Source: a virus. Taken from it: a DNA stretch of 44,762 bases. Where the stretch lies: IMG/VR virus record IMGVR_UViG_3300030333_000819, positions 1-44,762 of that record; one strand, written 5' to 3'. A program made the position numbers and the translations under genes. The notes under the pieces are model-generated. The model searched no databases. It was not told where the DNA came from and saw only the letters and a list, made by a program, of their open reading frames with translations. Positions 12,820 to 20,725 of the stretch are shown here, piece by piece (positions within the stretch are counted from its first letter, which is position 1; the number at the start of each line of letters is the position of its first letter).

Positions 12820-12999
12820 ATGTTGATATCTGATCTTGAGCAACAAGTACTAGACGATATACTTGTGTACTCCATGCAACGGTCTATAAACTTTGGTAAG
12901 TTTTGTTGGTGGAAAGATAACGTCATGCTTGTTAAAGATGCTACAAAGTATAACGAAGTAGTTTCTAAGTACTGGTCAAGTAAAAGTGTAGGAGTGTAA
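12820..12999 (+). CDS. Small early protein, unknown function
   Basis: The start is taken at ATG 12820, in the last shared junction. The 59-residue protein (MLISDLEQQVLDDILVYSMQ...) has an acidic helical N-terminus and a Trp/Lys-rich remainder (FGKFCWWKDNVMLVKDATKY). It resembles the other small proteins in size and packing only. Function unknown. Confidence 0.6.
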   Translation: MLISDLEQQVLDDILVYSMQRSINFGKFCWWKDNVMLVKDATKYNEVVSKYWSSKSVGV

Positions 13000-13002
13000 G
13001 TA

Positions 13003-13194
13003 ATGAAGGTAAGACCTAACGAAAATTATAGCGTTTTAGGTTATGGACGCCTCAACAAAAACAAAATCTACGAGGCTTGTATCGCCACGAATCAACCCGA
13101 CTATAAAGAAAAAGGTTTGATATTTGTGGAAGCCAACGACGATTTACGAATCGAATTATTATTAACTAACGATGAATACGAGGTAGTAAAATGA
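13003..13194 (+). CDS. Small early protein, unknown function
   Basis: The 63-residue protein (MKVRPNENYSVLGYGRLNKN...) is mostly beta-predicted: the N-terminus resembles a small barrel strand pattern (YSVLGYGRLNKNKIYEACIA), followed by GLIFVEANDDLRIELLLTND. It could be an SH3-like or OB-like mini-domain, which is inference from hydrophobic pattern only. It has AGGAG upstream and overlaps the next gene by 4 bases (ATGA). Confidence 0.65.
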   Translation: MKVRPNENYSVLGYGRLNKNKIYEACIATNQPDYKEKGLIFVEANDDLRIELLLTNDEYEVVK

Positions 13195-13421
13195 AGCGTA
13201 TCATTCACGTTAACCAACATGTCATTAAGTCTAACCGCAAGAACGGTGAAGCTATGCCAGTGTTGACTTGTAAGACGTACAAGGAAAATCGATACGGTAA
13301 CACCGTAGAGTTTACAGGTAATGCACGAGTTGTATACCGTCCTGACAAGCCACTGTCATGTGGCGCACACGTATGGATTGAGACTGATCAACCTATTGTA
13401 GTTGATGGAGAAACATTATGA
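13191..13421 (+). CDS. Conserved small phage protein (beta-rich), unknown function
   Basis: The 76-residue protein begins MKRIIHVNQHVIKSNRKNGE and contains LTCKTYKENRYGNTVEF and RPDKPLSCGAHVWIETDQPI. I have seen this HVNQHVI ... CGAxVWIET pattern in many phage proteins of unknown function. It is a compact, beta-predicted cytoplasmic protein. Both its start and its end overlap neighbours by an ATGA junction, showing tight translational coupling. Confidence 0.75.
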   Translation: MKRIIHVNQHVIKSNRKNGEAMPVLTCKTYKENRYGNTVEFTGNARVVYRPDKPLSCGAHVWIETDQPIVVDGETL

Positions 13422-13504
13422 GTAACAAAAGAGAAAAGTTTCTTGACTTTATCAAGCTGCTGATCTTATGTATCATGCTTGTTACTGCTAGTATTGTATG
13501 GTAG
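13418..13504 (+). CDS. Tiny membrane protein (28 residues)
   Basis: A short frame starts at ATG 13418, overlapping the stop of the previous gene (ATGA). It encodes MSNKREKFLDFIKLLILCIM followed by LVTASIVW: a charged N-terminus and one hydrophobic helix of about 17 residues. The next ribosome-binding site, GGAGGAT, follows directly after its stop. Single-helix micro-proteins in early regions sometimes modulate host membrane proteins; here the role is unknown. Confidence 0.6.
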   Translation: MSNKREKFLDFIKLLILCIMLVTASIVW

Positions 13505-13513
13505 GAGGATACG

Positions 13514-13678
13514 ATGAGTGAATGTGAAACAAGATGGGATCGTCGGCCTACGTCGGAGCTATTGAATGTACGTAAGGCACTGTCGTTTCATTCTTGGTTG
13601 AATACCAAGCAAGAGAATGAACGCTTGAGAATTGTCAAGCTTATACTTAAGAAACGTAAATCTAAGAAGGAGAAGTAA
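13514..13678 (+). CDS. Small basic early protein (54 residues)
   Basis: The frame from ATG 13514 to TAA 13678 has TAGGAGG 8 bases upstream and encodes MSECETRWDRRPTSELLNVR..., ending in a Lys/Arg-rich tail (KLILKKRKSKKEK). The coding sequence of that tail supplies AAGGAG for the next gene, which starts after a single base. It is probably helical and nucleic acid binding by charge alone. No family is recognised. Confidence 0.65.
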   Translation: MSECETRWDRRPTSELLNVRKALSFHSWLNTKQENERLRIVKLILKKRKSKKEK

Positions 13679-13679
13679 T

Positions 13680-13928
13680 ATGCGATTGACATACCATAGG
13701 ATAATGAGGTATATCAAGGAATCACTTTGGTATACATGGCATGTGAGATTACGTGATGTCTTTGGTTATCATTCACCTTTTGACAGTAGACCTTGGTGGC
13801 ATCTATGTTGTAACGGTAATGCTGGCGGCTGGCGTACTAAATTTTGTGATAGCCTAGAAGATTACGATACAGGCTGGCGATACCATGACTCAATCATTAA
13901 CGATATTAAATATGGAGAAGACACATGA
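13680..13928 (+). CDS. Small early protein, Trp/His-rich, unknown function
   Basis: I take ATG 13680 as start because AAGGAG lies 7 bases upstream and it follows the previous stop directly; an upstream ATG at 13632 would overlap that gene almost fully. The 82-residue protein (MRLTYHRIMRYIKESLWYTW...) is unusually rich in Trp, Tyr and His, with two adjacent cysteines in WWHLCCNGNAGGW. This could reflect a compact metal-binding or membrane-peripheral protein. No family is recognised. Confidence 0.65.
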   Translation: MRLTYHRIMRYIKESLWYTWHVRLRDVFGYHSPFDSRPWWHLCCNGNAGGWRTKFCDSLEDYDTGWRYHDSIINDIKYGEDT

Positions 13929-14176
13929 GTTTACCATCACAATATCAAGGTCTAATTGAAGACACCAACGAAAAGATATTAGATAACGTTGAGTGTTATG
14001 ATTACATCGATGACATCTATAGACTTGTTGATAAAGCTGTAGGTGAAGCGTTTGTAGAAGCAAATGCACATGACTTAGGATTTGATGAGGATGACTATAC
14101 CATCCCCGCTCTCAAAGAAATTGTGTCGCAGATAAATCAACAACTAGAACTTCAATCATTTTGGAAAGGAAAGTAA
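13925..14176 (+). CDS. Small acidic early protein, unknown function
   Basis: The 83-residue protein (MSLPSQYQGLIEDTNEKILD...) is strongly acidic (YIDDIYRLVDKAVGEAFVEA, FDEDDYTIPALKEIV) and helical. It overlaps the previous gene by 4 bases (ATGA). Small acidic early phage proteins can be DNA mimics or bind host polymerase; no direct evidence for that is visible here. Confidence 0.65.
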   Translation: MSLPSQYQGLIEDTNEKILDNVECYDYIDDIYRLVDKAVGEAFVEANAHDLGFDEDDYTIPALKEIVSQINQQLELQSFWKGK

Positions 14177-14178
14177 CA

Positions 14179-14385
14179 ATGCTTATCTTTAATTACCCTA
14201 GTAAAAAAGCTCTCAAAGAAAGTATCGGTAAACCTTTGAACTTCATTGAGACTAGTATGTTTGGGCCAGAGTATCAGTTAAATGGTACACTAACTGGAGC
14301 CAATCGTCCTCACATTACTGGAAAAGGGCGTGAGTTCTTTGCTCAAGTAACTATGAAAGATGGTAAAATTAAATCAGTAAAATAA
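14179..14385 (+). CDS. Small early protein, unknown function
   Basis: The chosen start is ATG 14179, right after the previous stop and with AAAGGAAAG upstream. The 68-residue protein (MLIFNYPSKKALKESIGKPL...) has a short N-terminal strand-helix and then a beta-rich portion (GPEYQLNGTLTGANRPHI, GREFFAQVTMKDGKIKSVK). I have a sense of having seen this LxFNYPSKKxLKxxIG pattern in phages and Proteobacteria, always without a function. Confidence 0.7.
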   Translation: MLIFNYPSKKALKESIGKPLNFIETSMFGPEYQLNGTLTGANRPHITGKGREFFAQVTMKDGKIKSVK

Positions 14386-14396
14386 GGAGAAGTAAT

Positions 14397-14696
14397 ATGA
14401 AACTTATGACAAAAGAAATCGAGAAGAAACTTCCAAGCTTGGGTACACATGACTGTGCCGGGGCAGAGGATGTACCTGTCGTTGTTAAATACTTTACACC
14501 TGATAGCTCATGGACTTGGTATATTACTGAGGGTAACAAGGAAGGTGATGATTGGAGATTCTTTGGATGGATAGACGGTGGTTGCCCTGAGTTTGGTTAC
14601 GTAATGTTATCTGACTTGGAAAGTGTACGAGGTTGTCTAGGTCTACGTGTAGAGCGTGACCTACATTTCAAAGCTAACTTATCGGAGGTAATGTAA
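14397..14696 (+). CDS. DUF2958 family protein
   Basis: The 99-residue protein carries the hallmarks of DUF2958: an N-terminal LMTKEIEKKLPSLG, then VVKYFTPDSSWTWYITEG, WRFFGWIDGGCPEFGYVMLS and DLESVRGCLGLRVERDLHF. This family is common on conjugative elements and phages and is usually of about 100-120 residues; its function is not established. It lies directly before GP88 and the DNA methyltransferase, overlapping GP88 by one base. Confidence 0.85.
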   Translation: MKLMTKEIEKKLPSLGTHDCAGAEDVPVVVKYFTPDSSWTWYITEGNKEGDDWRFFGWIDGGCPEFGYVMLSDLESVRGCLGLRVERDLHFKANLSEVM

Positions 14697-15406
14697 TGTC
14701 TTTGTTAACAATAGCTAACGATGCTAAGACAGTTAAGGGACAGAAGCGAGGGTACTTAACAGGTATTCTCTACCTTGCCCCACATAAAGTATCAGGGTAC
14801 AACTTGTGTGCCGGTGCTTCGGCAGGGTGTATCAAGTCTTGCTTGTACACTGCTGGACGAGGGAAGATGTCTAATGTACAGCAAGCACGTATCAGGAAAG
14901 CTAAATACTTTATGGAGCATCGTGATCTCTTCATGCATGAACTTGAAATTGATATCAACAAACTAAAAGCCAAGGCTGAACGTGAGAATATGAAAGTAGC
15001 AGTGCGGCTTAATGGCACGAGTGACTTTCCTTGGGAGACTACAGGTATCATGGATAAGTTTCCTAATGTAAAGTTCTACGACTATACTAAGATACCTAAA
15101 CGTGCGTACCAGTATGGGTGGGGTAACATGCCACATAATTATCACTTGACTTTCAGTAGAAGTGAGAGTAATATGAAGGATTGCTGGATGGCAATGGAGC
15201 ATGGTTGTAACGTATCCTTTGTGTTTAAGGATGTACCTAAACACTACAAATGGGGGCCACGTACAGCATGGGATCATGTGCCTATCCAGTATGAAGTAAT
15301 CGATGGGGATCAAGATGACTTACGATTTCTTGATCCTAAAGGAGTTATTGTTGGACTCAAAGCTAAAGGTGATGCTCGTAAAGATACGAGTGGGTTTGTT
15401 ATATAG
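14696..15406 (+). CDS. GP88 family protein (mycobacteriophage gene 88-like)
   Basis: The 236-residue protein has the GP88 signature: RGYLTGILYLAPHKVSGYNL followed by CAGASAGCIKSCLYTAGRG, with three closely spaced cysteines (C-x7-C-x3-C) near residues 38-49. Later segments are VRLNGTSDFPWE, FYDYTKIPKRA and FKDVPKHYKWGP. The family is widespread in phages, including mycobacteriophages, and has no proven function. The cysteine cluster could bind a metal or iron-sulfur centre, which is my inference. It overlaps DUF2958 and lies 11 bases from the methyltransferase gene. Confidence 0.85.
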   Translation: MSLLTIANDAKTVKGQKRGYLTGILYLAPHKVSGYNLCAGASAGCIKSCLYTAGRGKMSNVQQARIRKAKYFMEHRDLFMHELEIDINKLKAKAERENMKVAVRLNGTSDFPWETTGIMDKFPNVKFYDYTKIPKRAYQYGWGNMPHNYHLTFSRSESNMKDCWMAMEHGCNVSFVFKDVPKHYKWGPRTAWDHVPIQYEVIDGDQDDLRFLDPKGVIVGLKAKGDARKDTSGFVI

Positions 15407-15417
15407 GAGTACACTCT

Positions 15418-16476
15418 ATGTTAAATGTTCTCTCTCTGTTTGATGGTATGTCGTGTGCCCGGATTGCACTTGACAAACTTGGTATTCCATGCCGCTACTA
15501 CGCTAGTGAGATTGATAAGTACGCAATCAAGGTAGCCAAGGCAAACTATCCAGACACTATACACTTGGGTAGTGTCACGGATATATCGTGGAAAGTCAGG
15601 TACTTACACAAACATCTTCAACCACCAATTGATCTATTGGTAGGTGGTTCTCCATGTCAAGGTTTTTCTTTTGCGGGTAAGCGATTAAACTTTGACGACC
15701 CACGATCCAAATTATTTTGGGAGTACGTGCGTATACTTAAGCAGACTCAGCCTCGATACTTTTTGCTTGAGAATGTACGTATGAAACAGGAGAGTCAGGA
15801 CGTTATTACTGAAGCGTTAGGTGTAGAACCAATCGCTATCAATAGTAATATAGTATCAGCACAGAATAGGTATCGTTTATACTGGACTAATATACCATTT
15901 GATATGCCAGAAGATAAAGGTATAGTACTACAAGATATACTTGAAGATGGTATAACAGATCGAGATAAAGCACATTACATTGATGCTAACTATTTTAAAG
16001 GTGGTAACTTAAAGAGTTACTTTGAGAAGAACCGGCGGCAACTCGTGTTCTCTAAGGATGGGTTGTGTCATGTTGGTGACGCTGATATATCAGGTTTTGA
16101 TTCAGTGAAGCGTGTGTACCATCCTCAAGGTAAATCACCTACACTTAATACTTGTCAGGGTGGATGGCGTACACCTAAAGTTCTTGTAGCTCAACGTCCT
16201 AGAGGTAACAATCAAGGTGGTCTACGAGCATTAAACGGAAAGACACCATCACTATCTGTATCATCATGGCAACATAATAATTTCTTAGTCCATGTTGATG
16301 ACCTCAAGTGGCGTAAGCTTACTCCTATTGAGTGCGAGAGATTACAAACTGTACCTGACAACTACACTAATCATGTATCTAATACACAACGGTACAAGAT
16401 GTTAGGTAATGGGTTTACAGTTGATGTCATTAAGTCTATACTGGAACCCTTAACTGAATTTAATATGACCCTGTAA
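15418..16476 (+). CDS. DNA (cytosine-5) methyltransferase
   Basis: All main motifs of C5 methyltransferases are visible in the 352 residues. Motif I (AdoMet binding) is SLFDGMSCARIAL, motif IV is GGSPCQGFSFAG with catalytic C80, motif VI is ENVRM with E118, and motif VIII is QNRYRLYW. Motif IX (LTPIECERLQTVPDNYT) and motif X (MLGNGFTVDVI) follow. The target recognition domain lies between VIII and IX (about residues 170-290). FDGMSCAR and the short spacing resemble phage and Dnmt-like solitary enzymes. No cognate endonuclease is present, so it likely protects phage DNA from host restriction. Confidence 0.95.
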   Translation: MLNVLSLFDGMSCARIALDKLGIPCRYYASEIDKYAIKVAKANYPDTIHLGSVTDISWKVRYLHKHLQPPIDLLVGGSPCQGFSFAGKRLNFDDPRSKLFWEYVRILKQTQPRYFLLENVRMKQESQDVITEALGVEPIAINSNIVSAQNRYRLYWTNIPFDMPEDKGIVLQDILEDGITDRDKAHYIDANYFKGGNLKSYFEKNRRQLVFSKDGLCHVGDADISGFDSVKRVYHPQGKSPTLNTCQGGWRTPKVLVAQRPRGNNQGGLRALNGKTPSLSVSSWQHNNFLVHVDDLKWRKLTPIECERLQTVPDNYTNHVSNTQRYKMLGNGFTVDVIKSILEPLTEFNMTL

Positions 16477-16492
16477 CAAGAAAGGAGTTGAC

Positions 16493-16660
16493 ATGCGTTG
16501 CACTATATGTAATAGTATACTAGAGCCTAAAGAGATTAAGTTTAAAGATGGTAAAGTAGAACCATGCTTTGAATGTAAGTTTCATATCTATGATACACTA
16601 GATAGTTTAACTACTTATGATGAACATCTACAGATATGGGAAAAACATATTGATGATTAG
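16493..16660 (+). CDS. Small zinc-ribbon-like protein (55 residues)
   Basis: The frame from ATG 16493 to TAG 16660 has AAAGGAG upstream and encodes MRCTICNSILEPKEIKFKDG... with CTIC at residues 3-6 and CFEC at 25-28. This spacing is typical of a small zinc ribbon. The C-terminal half is acidic and helical. It overlaps the start of the primase-helicase gene by 8 bases. A possible role is as accessory factor in replication, inferred from position only. Confidence 0.75.
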   Translation: MRCTICNSILEPKEIKFKDGKVEPCFECKFHIYDTLDSLTTYDEHLQIWEKHIDD

Positions 16661-18296
16661 AAATACTGAGAGTAAAGTTATTAAGCAGGGTCCATGTCCT
16701 CATTGTGATAGCAGTGATGCATACACTGAGTATGATGACGGTCATGCCTACTGTTATTCATGTCATGCCAGAGATTACTTTGGTACTTCTCAACCTAGAA
16801 AGGAGAGTAATGTGGTGGAACTACAAACTGCTACTAAGTTAGACATTAACTTAGACAATACTAAAGTAGGTCCAATCAAAGAACGTAACATTGATATCGA
16901 TACAGTACGTCAATATAAAGTACGGTTTACTTTTGATAGTGGTATTATCTCTGAACATCTGTATCCTTATACGTCCAAGGATGGTGAGATTATAGCGTAT
17001 AAAGTACGACACGTAGAGACTAAGAACTTTCAAAGTAAGGGACCAATCTCTAAGTCTAGACTATTCGGTCAATCAGAATTTTCTAGTAAGGGAAAGTTTG
17101 TTACCTTGTGTGAAGGTGAGATTGATACGATGTCAGCGTATCAGATGATGGGTTCTAAGTGGCCTGTTGTTGGAGTGCGTTCATCTAGTTCTGCATACAA
17201 AGATTGTAAGCGGGAGTTTGAATGGCTGGATAGCTACGATAATATTATCATAGCGTTTGATAACGATGAGCCCGGTAAGAAAGCCGCACGAGCAGTGGCT
17301 TCGTTGTTTCCTAAGAAAGCTAAGATCGTTAACCTTAAACGTAATGATGTAGGTGAGTACCTAGAAAACAATGAACACGATACGTTTGTTAATCTGTGGT
17401 GGAGAGCGGAGCAATACAAACCTGATGATGTTATCTCTGATGCTGAAACCATGTGGGAGATTGTTAAGCAACCACGAGCAGAGGCGGCAGTACTATTTCC
17501 TTGGGAAGGACTGAACCAGAAGACGTATGGTATACGTACCAGTGAAATGATTACATTGATTGCTGGTTCTGGTAGCGGTAAGACTAGTATTGCTAGAGAG
17601 ATAGCTTTCCATACCTTGAAGACTACTGATCTCAATATAGGTATGTTGTTCTTGGAAGAGACAGGTTGGGAAACAGGTAGGGGTATGATCTCCCTCGATC
17701 TTAACTTACCTACCCATCTACCTGATGTACACGTTACAGAAGAACAGATGATGCAGGGTAACGAGCGTACATGGGGTACTGGTAGGCTACATACTTTGTC
17801 CGAATCGTGGCATGATAACAGCGTTGACTACATCTGTGATAAGATCAAGTACTTTGCTAAAGGTTGTGACTGTAAGATAATAATCTTAGATCACATTAGC
17901 TTTATGGTATCTGACCAGAGCGGTGATGAAAGGAAAATGTTAGATGAGATCGCCCATAAACTCAAAGCTCTTACCGTTGAACTCGACATCCACCTTTGTA
18001 TGGTGGCACACACAAAGAGACAAACAGGTAAAGCCCTTGAAGAAGGCGGCCAGACAAGTCTCGCAGACATACGAGGCACAGCAGGAATTGGGCAACTATC
18101 TAATATTGTTATCGGGCTTGAGCGGAACGGACAAGCAGAAGACCCTATCGAAGCTAACACCACAACAATTAGAGTCGTTAAGAACCGCTTCTGTGGACGC
18201 ACAGGTGTTGCCTGTCAAGTATACTACAACGATCTCACGAACCGCTTGAGTGAGGTAGACCATGAGGTTGTTGATAACATAGAGGATACTATGTAA
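16653..18296 (+). CDS. TWINKLE-type primase-helicase (T7 gp4-like)
   Basis: The 547-residue protein joins a primase and a hexameric DnaB-type helicase. The zinc finger is CPHC (15-18) with CYSC (34-37). The TOPRIM domain has CEGEID (E154) and FDNDEPG (D203, D205). Helicase Walker A is GSGSGKT (K310), Walker B ends at D413 (IIILDHIS), and the downstream RGTAGIGQLSNIVIGLERN is motif H3/H4-like. It should unwind DNA and synthesise primers at the fork for the polymerase encoded just downstream. I chose ATG 16653 because the zinc finger then begins at residue 15 as in T7 gp4; upstream ATGs lie within the preceding gene. Confidence 0.95.
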   Translation: MIRNTESKVIKQGPCPHCDSSDAYTEYDDGHAYCYSCHARDYFGTSQPRKESNVVELQTATKLDINLDNTKVGPIKERNIDIDTVRQYKVRFTFDSGIISEHLYPYTSKDGEIIAYKVRHVETKNFQSKGPISKSRLFGQSEFSSKGKFVTLCEGEIDTMSAYQMMGSKWPVVGVRSSSSAYKDCKREFEWLDSYDNIIIAFDNDEPGKKAARAVASLFPKKAKIVNLKRNDVGEYLENNEHDTFVNLWWRAEQYKPDDVISDAETMWEIVKQPRAEAAVLFPWEGLNQKTYGIRTSEMITLIAGSGSGKTSIAREIAFHTLKTTDLNIGMLFLEETGWETGRGMISLDLNLPTHLPDVHVTEEQMMQGNERTWGTGRLHTLSESWHDNSVDYICDKIKYFAKGCDCKIIILDHISFMVSDQSGDERKMLDEIAHKLKALTVELDIHLCMVAHTKRQTGKALEEGGQTSLADIRGTAGIGQLSNIVIGLERNGQAEDPIEANTTTIRVVKNRFCGRTGVACQVYYNDLTNRLSEVDHEVVDNIEDTM

Positions 18297-18538
18297 TGAT
18301 AGAGCGACAACCTTTATGGTTTACAGATGAAGCACCTCGTATCGGTAGTGGACTACGTTTGGTTCATGTTAAGAAACGAGGATGGAAATGGGTACACCTT
18401 GAGTACTATTTGAGTGGGCTTGATGGTGATAAAGTAAGAGCAAAACTTAAGAAGAGTATGTTTGAATTAATCGAGAAGGATACTGAAAAACAAATTGGAT
18501 CATGGCATCCATACTTTTTAAGAAAGGATACTATGTAA
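18296..18538 (+). CDS. Small protein between helicase and polymerase, unknown
   Basis: The 80-residue protein (MIERQPLWFTDEAPRIGSGL...) is basic, with an aromatic-rich middle (RGWKWVHLEYYLSGLDGDKV) and a lysine-rich helix (AKLKKSMFELIEKDTEKQIG). It is coupled on both sides by TAATG overlaps, to the helicase stop and to the next start. A replication-associated role is plausible from context. No family is recognised. Confidence 0.7.
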   Translation: MIERQPLWFTDEAPRIGSGLRLVHVKKRGWKWVHLEYYLSGLDGDKVRAKLKKSMFELIEKDTEKQIGSWHPYFLRKDTM

Positions 18539-18795
18539 TGGCTGTGCGTAAACTTTATACAGGTGAGTGTTTAGAGGACATTGAAAATTACCTTGATAAT
18601 TGTAAACCTAACCCTATACCGTATGAACGTAGGGATTTAGCTCATATGTTAATTATATCTCACCCTGATAAACCCTACAAAAAATATGATTATCGTTGGA
18701 CTACAGGTAGATGGTCAACGTTACCTAATAAGAAACGTATTCATTATTGTTCTCGTGGAATCCATGATTTTGTTGAAAGGTTTTTATTAAAATGA
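18538..18795 (+). CDS. Small protein upstream of DNA polymerase, unknown
   Basis: The start is ATG 18538, overlapping the previous stop (TAATG); an alternative ATG 36 bases upstream lies inside that gene. The 85-residue protein (MAVRKLYTGECLEDIENYLD...) is basic and aromatic (KPYKKYDYRWTTGRWSTLPN, KKRIHYCSRGIHDF) and overlaps the polymerase start by 4 bases (ATGA). No family is recognised. Confidence 0.7.
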   Translation: MAVRKLYTGECLEDIENYLDNCKPNPIPYERRDLAHMLIISHPDKPYKKYDYRWTTGRWSTLPNKKRIHYCSRGIHDFVERFLLK

Positions 18796-20645
18796 GTAAG
18801 CGTACAGTTATCTGTGATGTTGAGACAGATGGACTGTTACCTGACGTATCTGTTATACACTGTATTGTGTGTAAGGATTGGGATACTGGTGAGATACTAA
18901 GCTGGACTCCTGATACTATCCAAGACTTCATAGCGTTTACTGATACAGTAGGTCATTGGATAGGGCATAACTTTATTGCGTATGATATGCGTGTACTACG
19001 TAAGCTACTTGGTATACGTATACGCCCAGCTTGTGTGACTGACACCTTACTTTTATCCCGGCTGCAACAATACTCACGTATCGGTGGACACTCATTGAAA
19101 GCTTGGGGCGAAGCGTTACGGTTTCCTAAGTTACCTCATAAAGATTTCAGTGAGTACAGTGAGGACATGTTACAGTATTGTATCAATGACGTAGAGTTAA
19201 CATACAAGGTAGCAGTTGCTTTAAAGTTAGAGGGCGGGAAGCAAGACGCTCAAGAAGCAGTGAAGATCGAGCATGTGAGCCAGCATCTACTAGAAAACCA
19301 AAGCGAGTTAGGGTTCGCTCTAGACGTAGAGAAAGCACACAAACTTCTCGCCCATCTTACAAGCAAGGCAAGAAAACTGGAGAGACTGATACTGAAAGTA
19401 GCTCCACCGTTACCCAAACTGATACGGACAGTGACACCTAAATACAAACGAGATGGTACATTGTCTACTGTAGGGCTACGACACTTTGGTTCTAATTACA
19501 AAAGTGTAAGTGGTCCTGTATCTTTAATAGATTGGGAAGAGTTTAATCTTAAGTCTCCAAAACAGAAGGTGAAGAGGCTTGCTCCTTACTGGAGTCCTAC
19601 TATACGTACCAAAGTATACAGTAAACTTTTAGATAGAAAACGTGAGGGTATAATAACACCAGAAGAATTTGAGCAGAAGCAGAAAGATTCTTGGAAGTTA
19701 TGTGAAGAAAACTTAGACACAATACATAGTAATGCACCTCAAGAACTTAAACACTTAGGTACATATGCTATGTTAGTGTCTCGTGCTAAAGAAGTGGAAG
19801 GATGGTTAGATGCTCTCAGAGATGATGGCCGGGTACATGGTAGCTGTTTCTCTATCGGTGCTGTTACCCATAGGATGTCTCATAACAGTCCTAACATGGC
19901 AAATATACCCTCTAGTGGTTCACCCTACGGAGAAGTCTGCCGGTCTTGTTTTACTGTGGCTAATCCTGACGTTTATACTTTGCTTGGTTGTGATGCTAGT
20001 GGGATTCAGTTGCGTATTCTTTCTCACTACATGAACGATCCTGAATACATACATGAAGTTGTTAACGGTGACATACATACTAAAAACTTAGAAGCTATGG
20101 GTATACCAAAAGGAGAATGGAATGAAGACAAAGGACAGTGGAGCAATCGAGACATCGCCAAAACTTTTATCTATGCATGGTTACTTGGTGCTGGTGACGA
20201 GAAGGTTGGCCTTATTACAGGAGGAACTGCAACAGATGGACGTAGAGTTAAAGAGACTTTCCTCGATTCTTTACCAGCTTTATCCGCACTTAAACAACGA
20301 GCCGCAAGGGCAGCTAAACTTGGATACATGATTGGTCTAGACGGTAGGCGTATACCTATCAAGTCAGAACACTTTGCTCTAAGCTGTTACCTTCAAGGTG
20401 GTGAAGCAGTTATTATGAAGTATGCTATGATACTCTGGCATCATTGGGTCTTACAGAAGAACCTTGATGCTAGACAAGTAGCAATTGTACACGATGAGTT
20501 TCAAATAGAAGTACGAAAGGATCATGCTGATGAAGTAGGTAAGCTTGTTAAGCAGTCTATTATCCAAGCCGGTGAACACTTTAAATTAAACACGCCGCTT
20601 GATGCTGAGTACCGCACTGGAGATAATTGGTCGGCTACTCATTAA
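18792..20645 (+). CDS. Family A DNA polymerase (T7-like) with 3'-5' exonuclease
   Basis: The 617-residue enzyme has exonuclease motifs Exo I (CDVETDG, D9/E11), Exo II (GHNFIAYD, D65) and Exo III (YCINDVELTY, D133). Polymerase motif A is LLGCDASGIQLRI (D401), motif B is RDIAKTFIYAWLLGAGDEKVG (K457; the quoted stretch spans 453-473) and motif C is VHDEFQIEV (D568). The residue equivalent to E. coli Pol I 762 is tyrosine (Y461), as in T7, which usually marks lytic phages. The next conserved position, normally tyrosine (Pol I 766), is leucine here (L465). It replicates the genome together with the primase-helicase and SSB. Confidence 0.95.
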   Translation: MSKRTVICDVETDGLLPDVSVIHCIVCKDWDTGEILSWTPDTIQDFIAFTDTVGHWIGHNFIAYDMRVLRKLLGIRIRPACVTDTLLLSRLQQYSRIGGHSLKAWGEALRFPKLPHKDFSEYSEDMLQYCINDVELTYKVAVALKLEGGKQDAQEAVKIEHVSQHLLENQSELGFALDVEKAHKLLAHLTSKARKLERLILKVAPPLPKLIRTVTPKYKRDGTLSTVGLRHFGSNYKSVSGPVSLIDWEEFNLKSPKQKVKRLAPYWSPTIRTKVYSKLLDRKREGIITPEEFEQKQKDSWKLCEENLDTIHSNAPQELKHLGTYAMLVSRAKEVEGWLDALRDDGRVHGSCFSIGAVTHRMSHNSPNMANIPSSGSPYGEVCRSCFTVANPDVYTLLGCDASGIQLRILSHYMNDPEYIHEVVNGDIHTKNLEAMGIPKGEWNEDKGQWSNRDIAKTFIYAWLLGAGDEKVGLITGGTATDGRRVKETFLDSLPALSALKQRAARAAKLGYMIGLDGRRIPIKSEHFALSCYLQGGEAVIMKYAMILWHHWVLQKNLDARQVAIVHDEFQIEVRKDHADEVGKLVKQSIIQAGEHFKLNTPLDAEYRTGDNWSATH

Positions 20646-20650
20646 TATAC

Positions 20651-20679
20651 TTGACAACATAATTTTAATACCTTATACT
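20651..20679 (+). promoter_or_regulatory. Sigma70-type promoter for SSB and downstream genes
   Basis: TTGACA (20651-20656) and TATACT (20674-20679) are 17 bases apart on the plus strand. Downstream is ATTAGTACAGTTAG, which shares AGTACAG with the minus-strand promoter at 4598-4626. It lies in the gap between the polymerase and SSB genes and should raise expression of SSB, which is needed in quantity. Confidence 0.85.
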
Positions 20680-20725
20680 ATTAGTACAGTTAGAGATAAC
20701 CCCATTTGTAAAGGAGATATAAACA

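Larger units (their letters stand above)
11808..12822 (+). repeat. Five near-identical gene-junction sequences
   Basis: The junction AAGGAGAATTGATTATG (with G/A variation at two or three positions) occurs at 11808-11824, 12053-12069, 12295-12311, 12522-12538 and 12806-12822, always ending in the ATG of the next gene. In four of the five the upstream stop codon TGA lies within it, giving a stop-to-start distance of 2 bases; in the fourth the upstream gene stops just before it. The coded proteins are not obviously related, so the conserved part is the junction itself. Confidence 0.8.
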
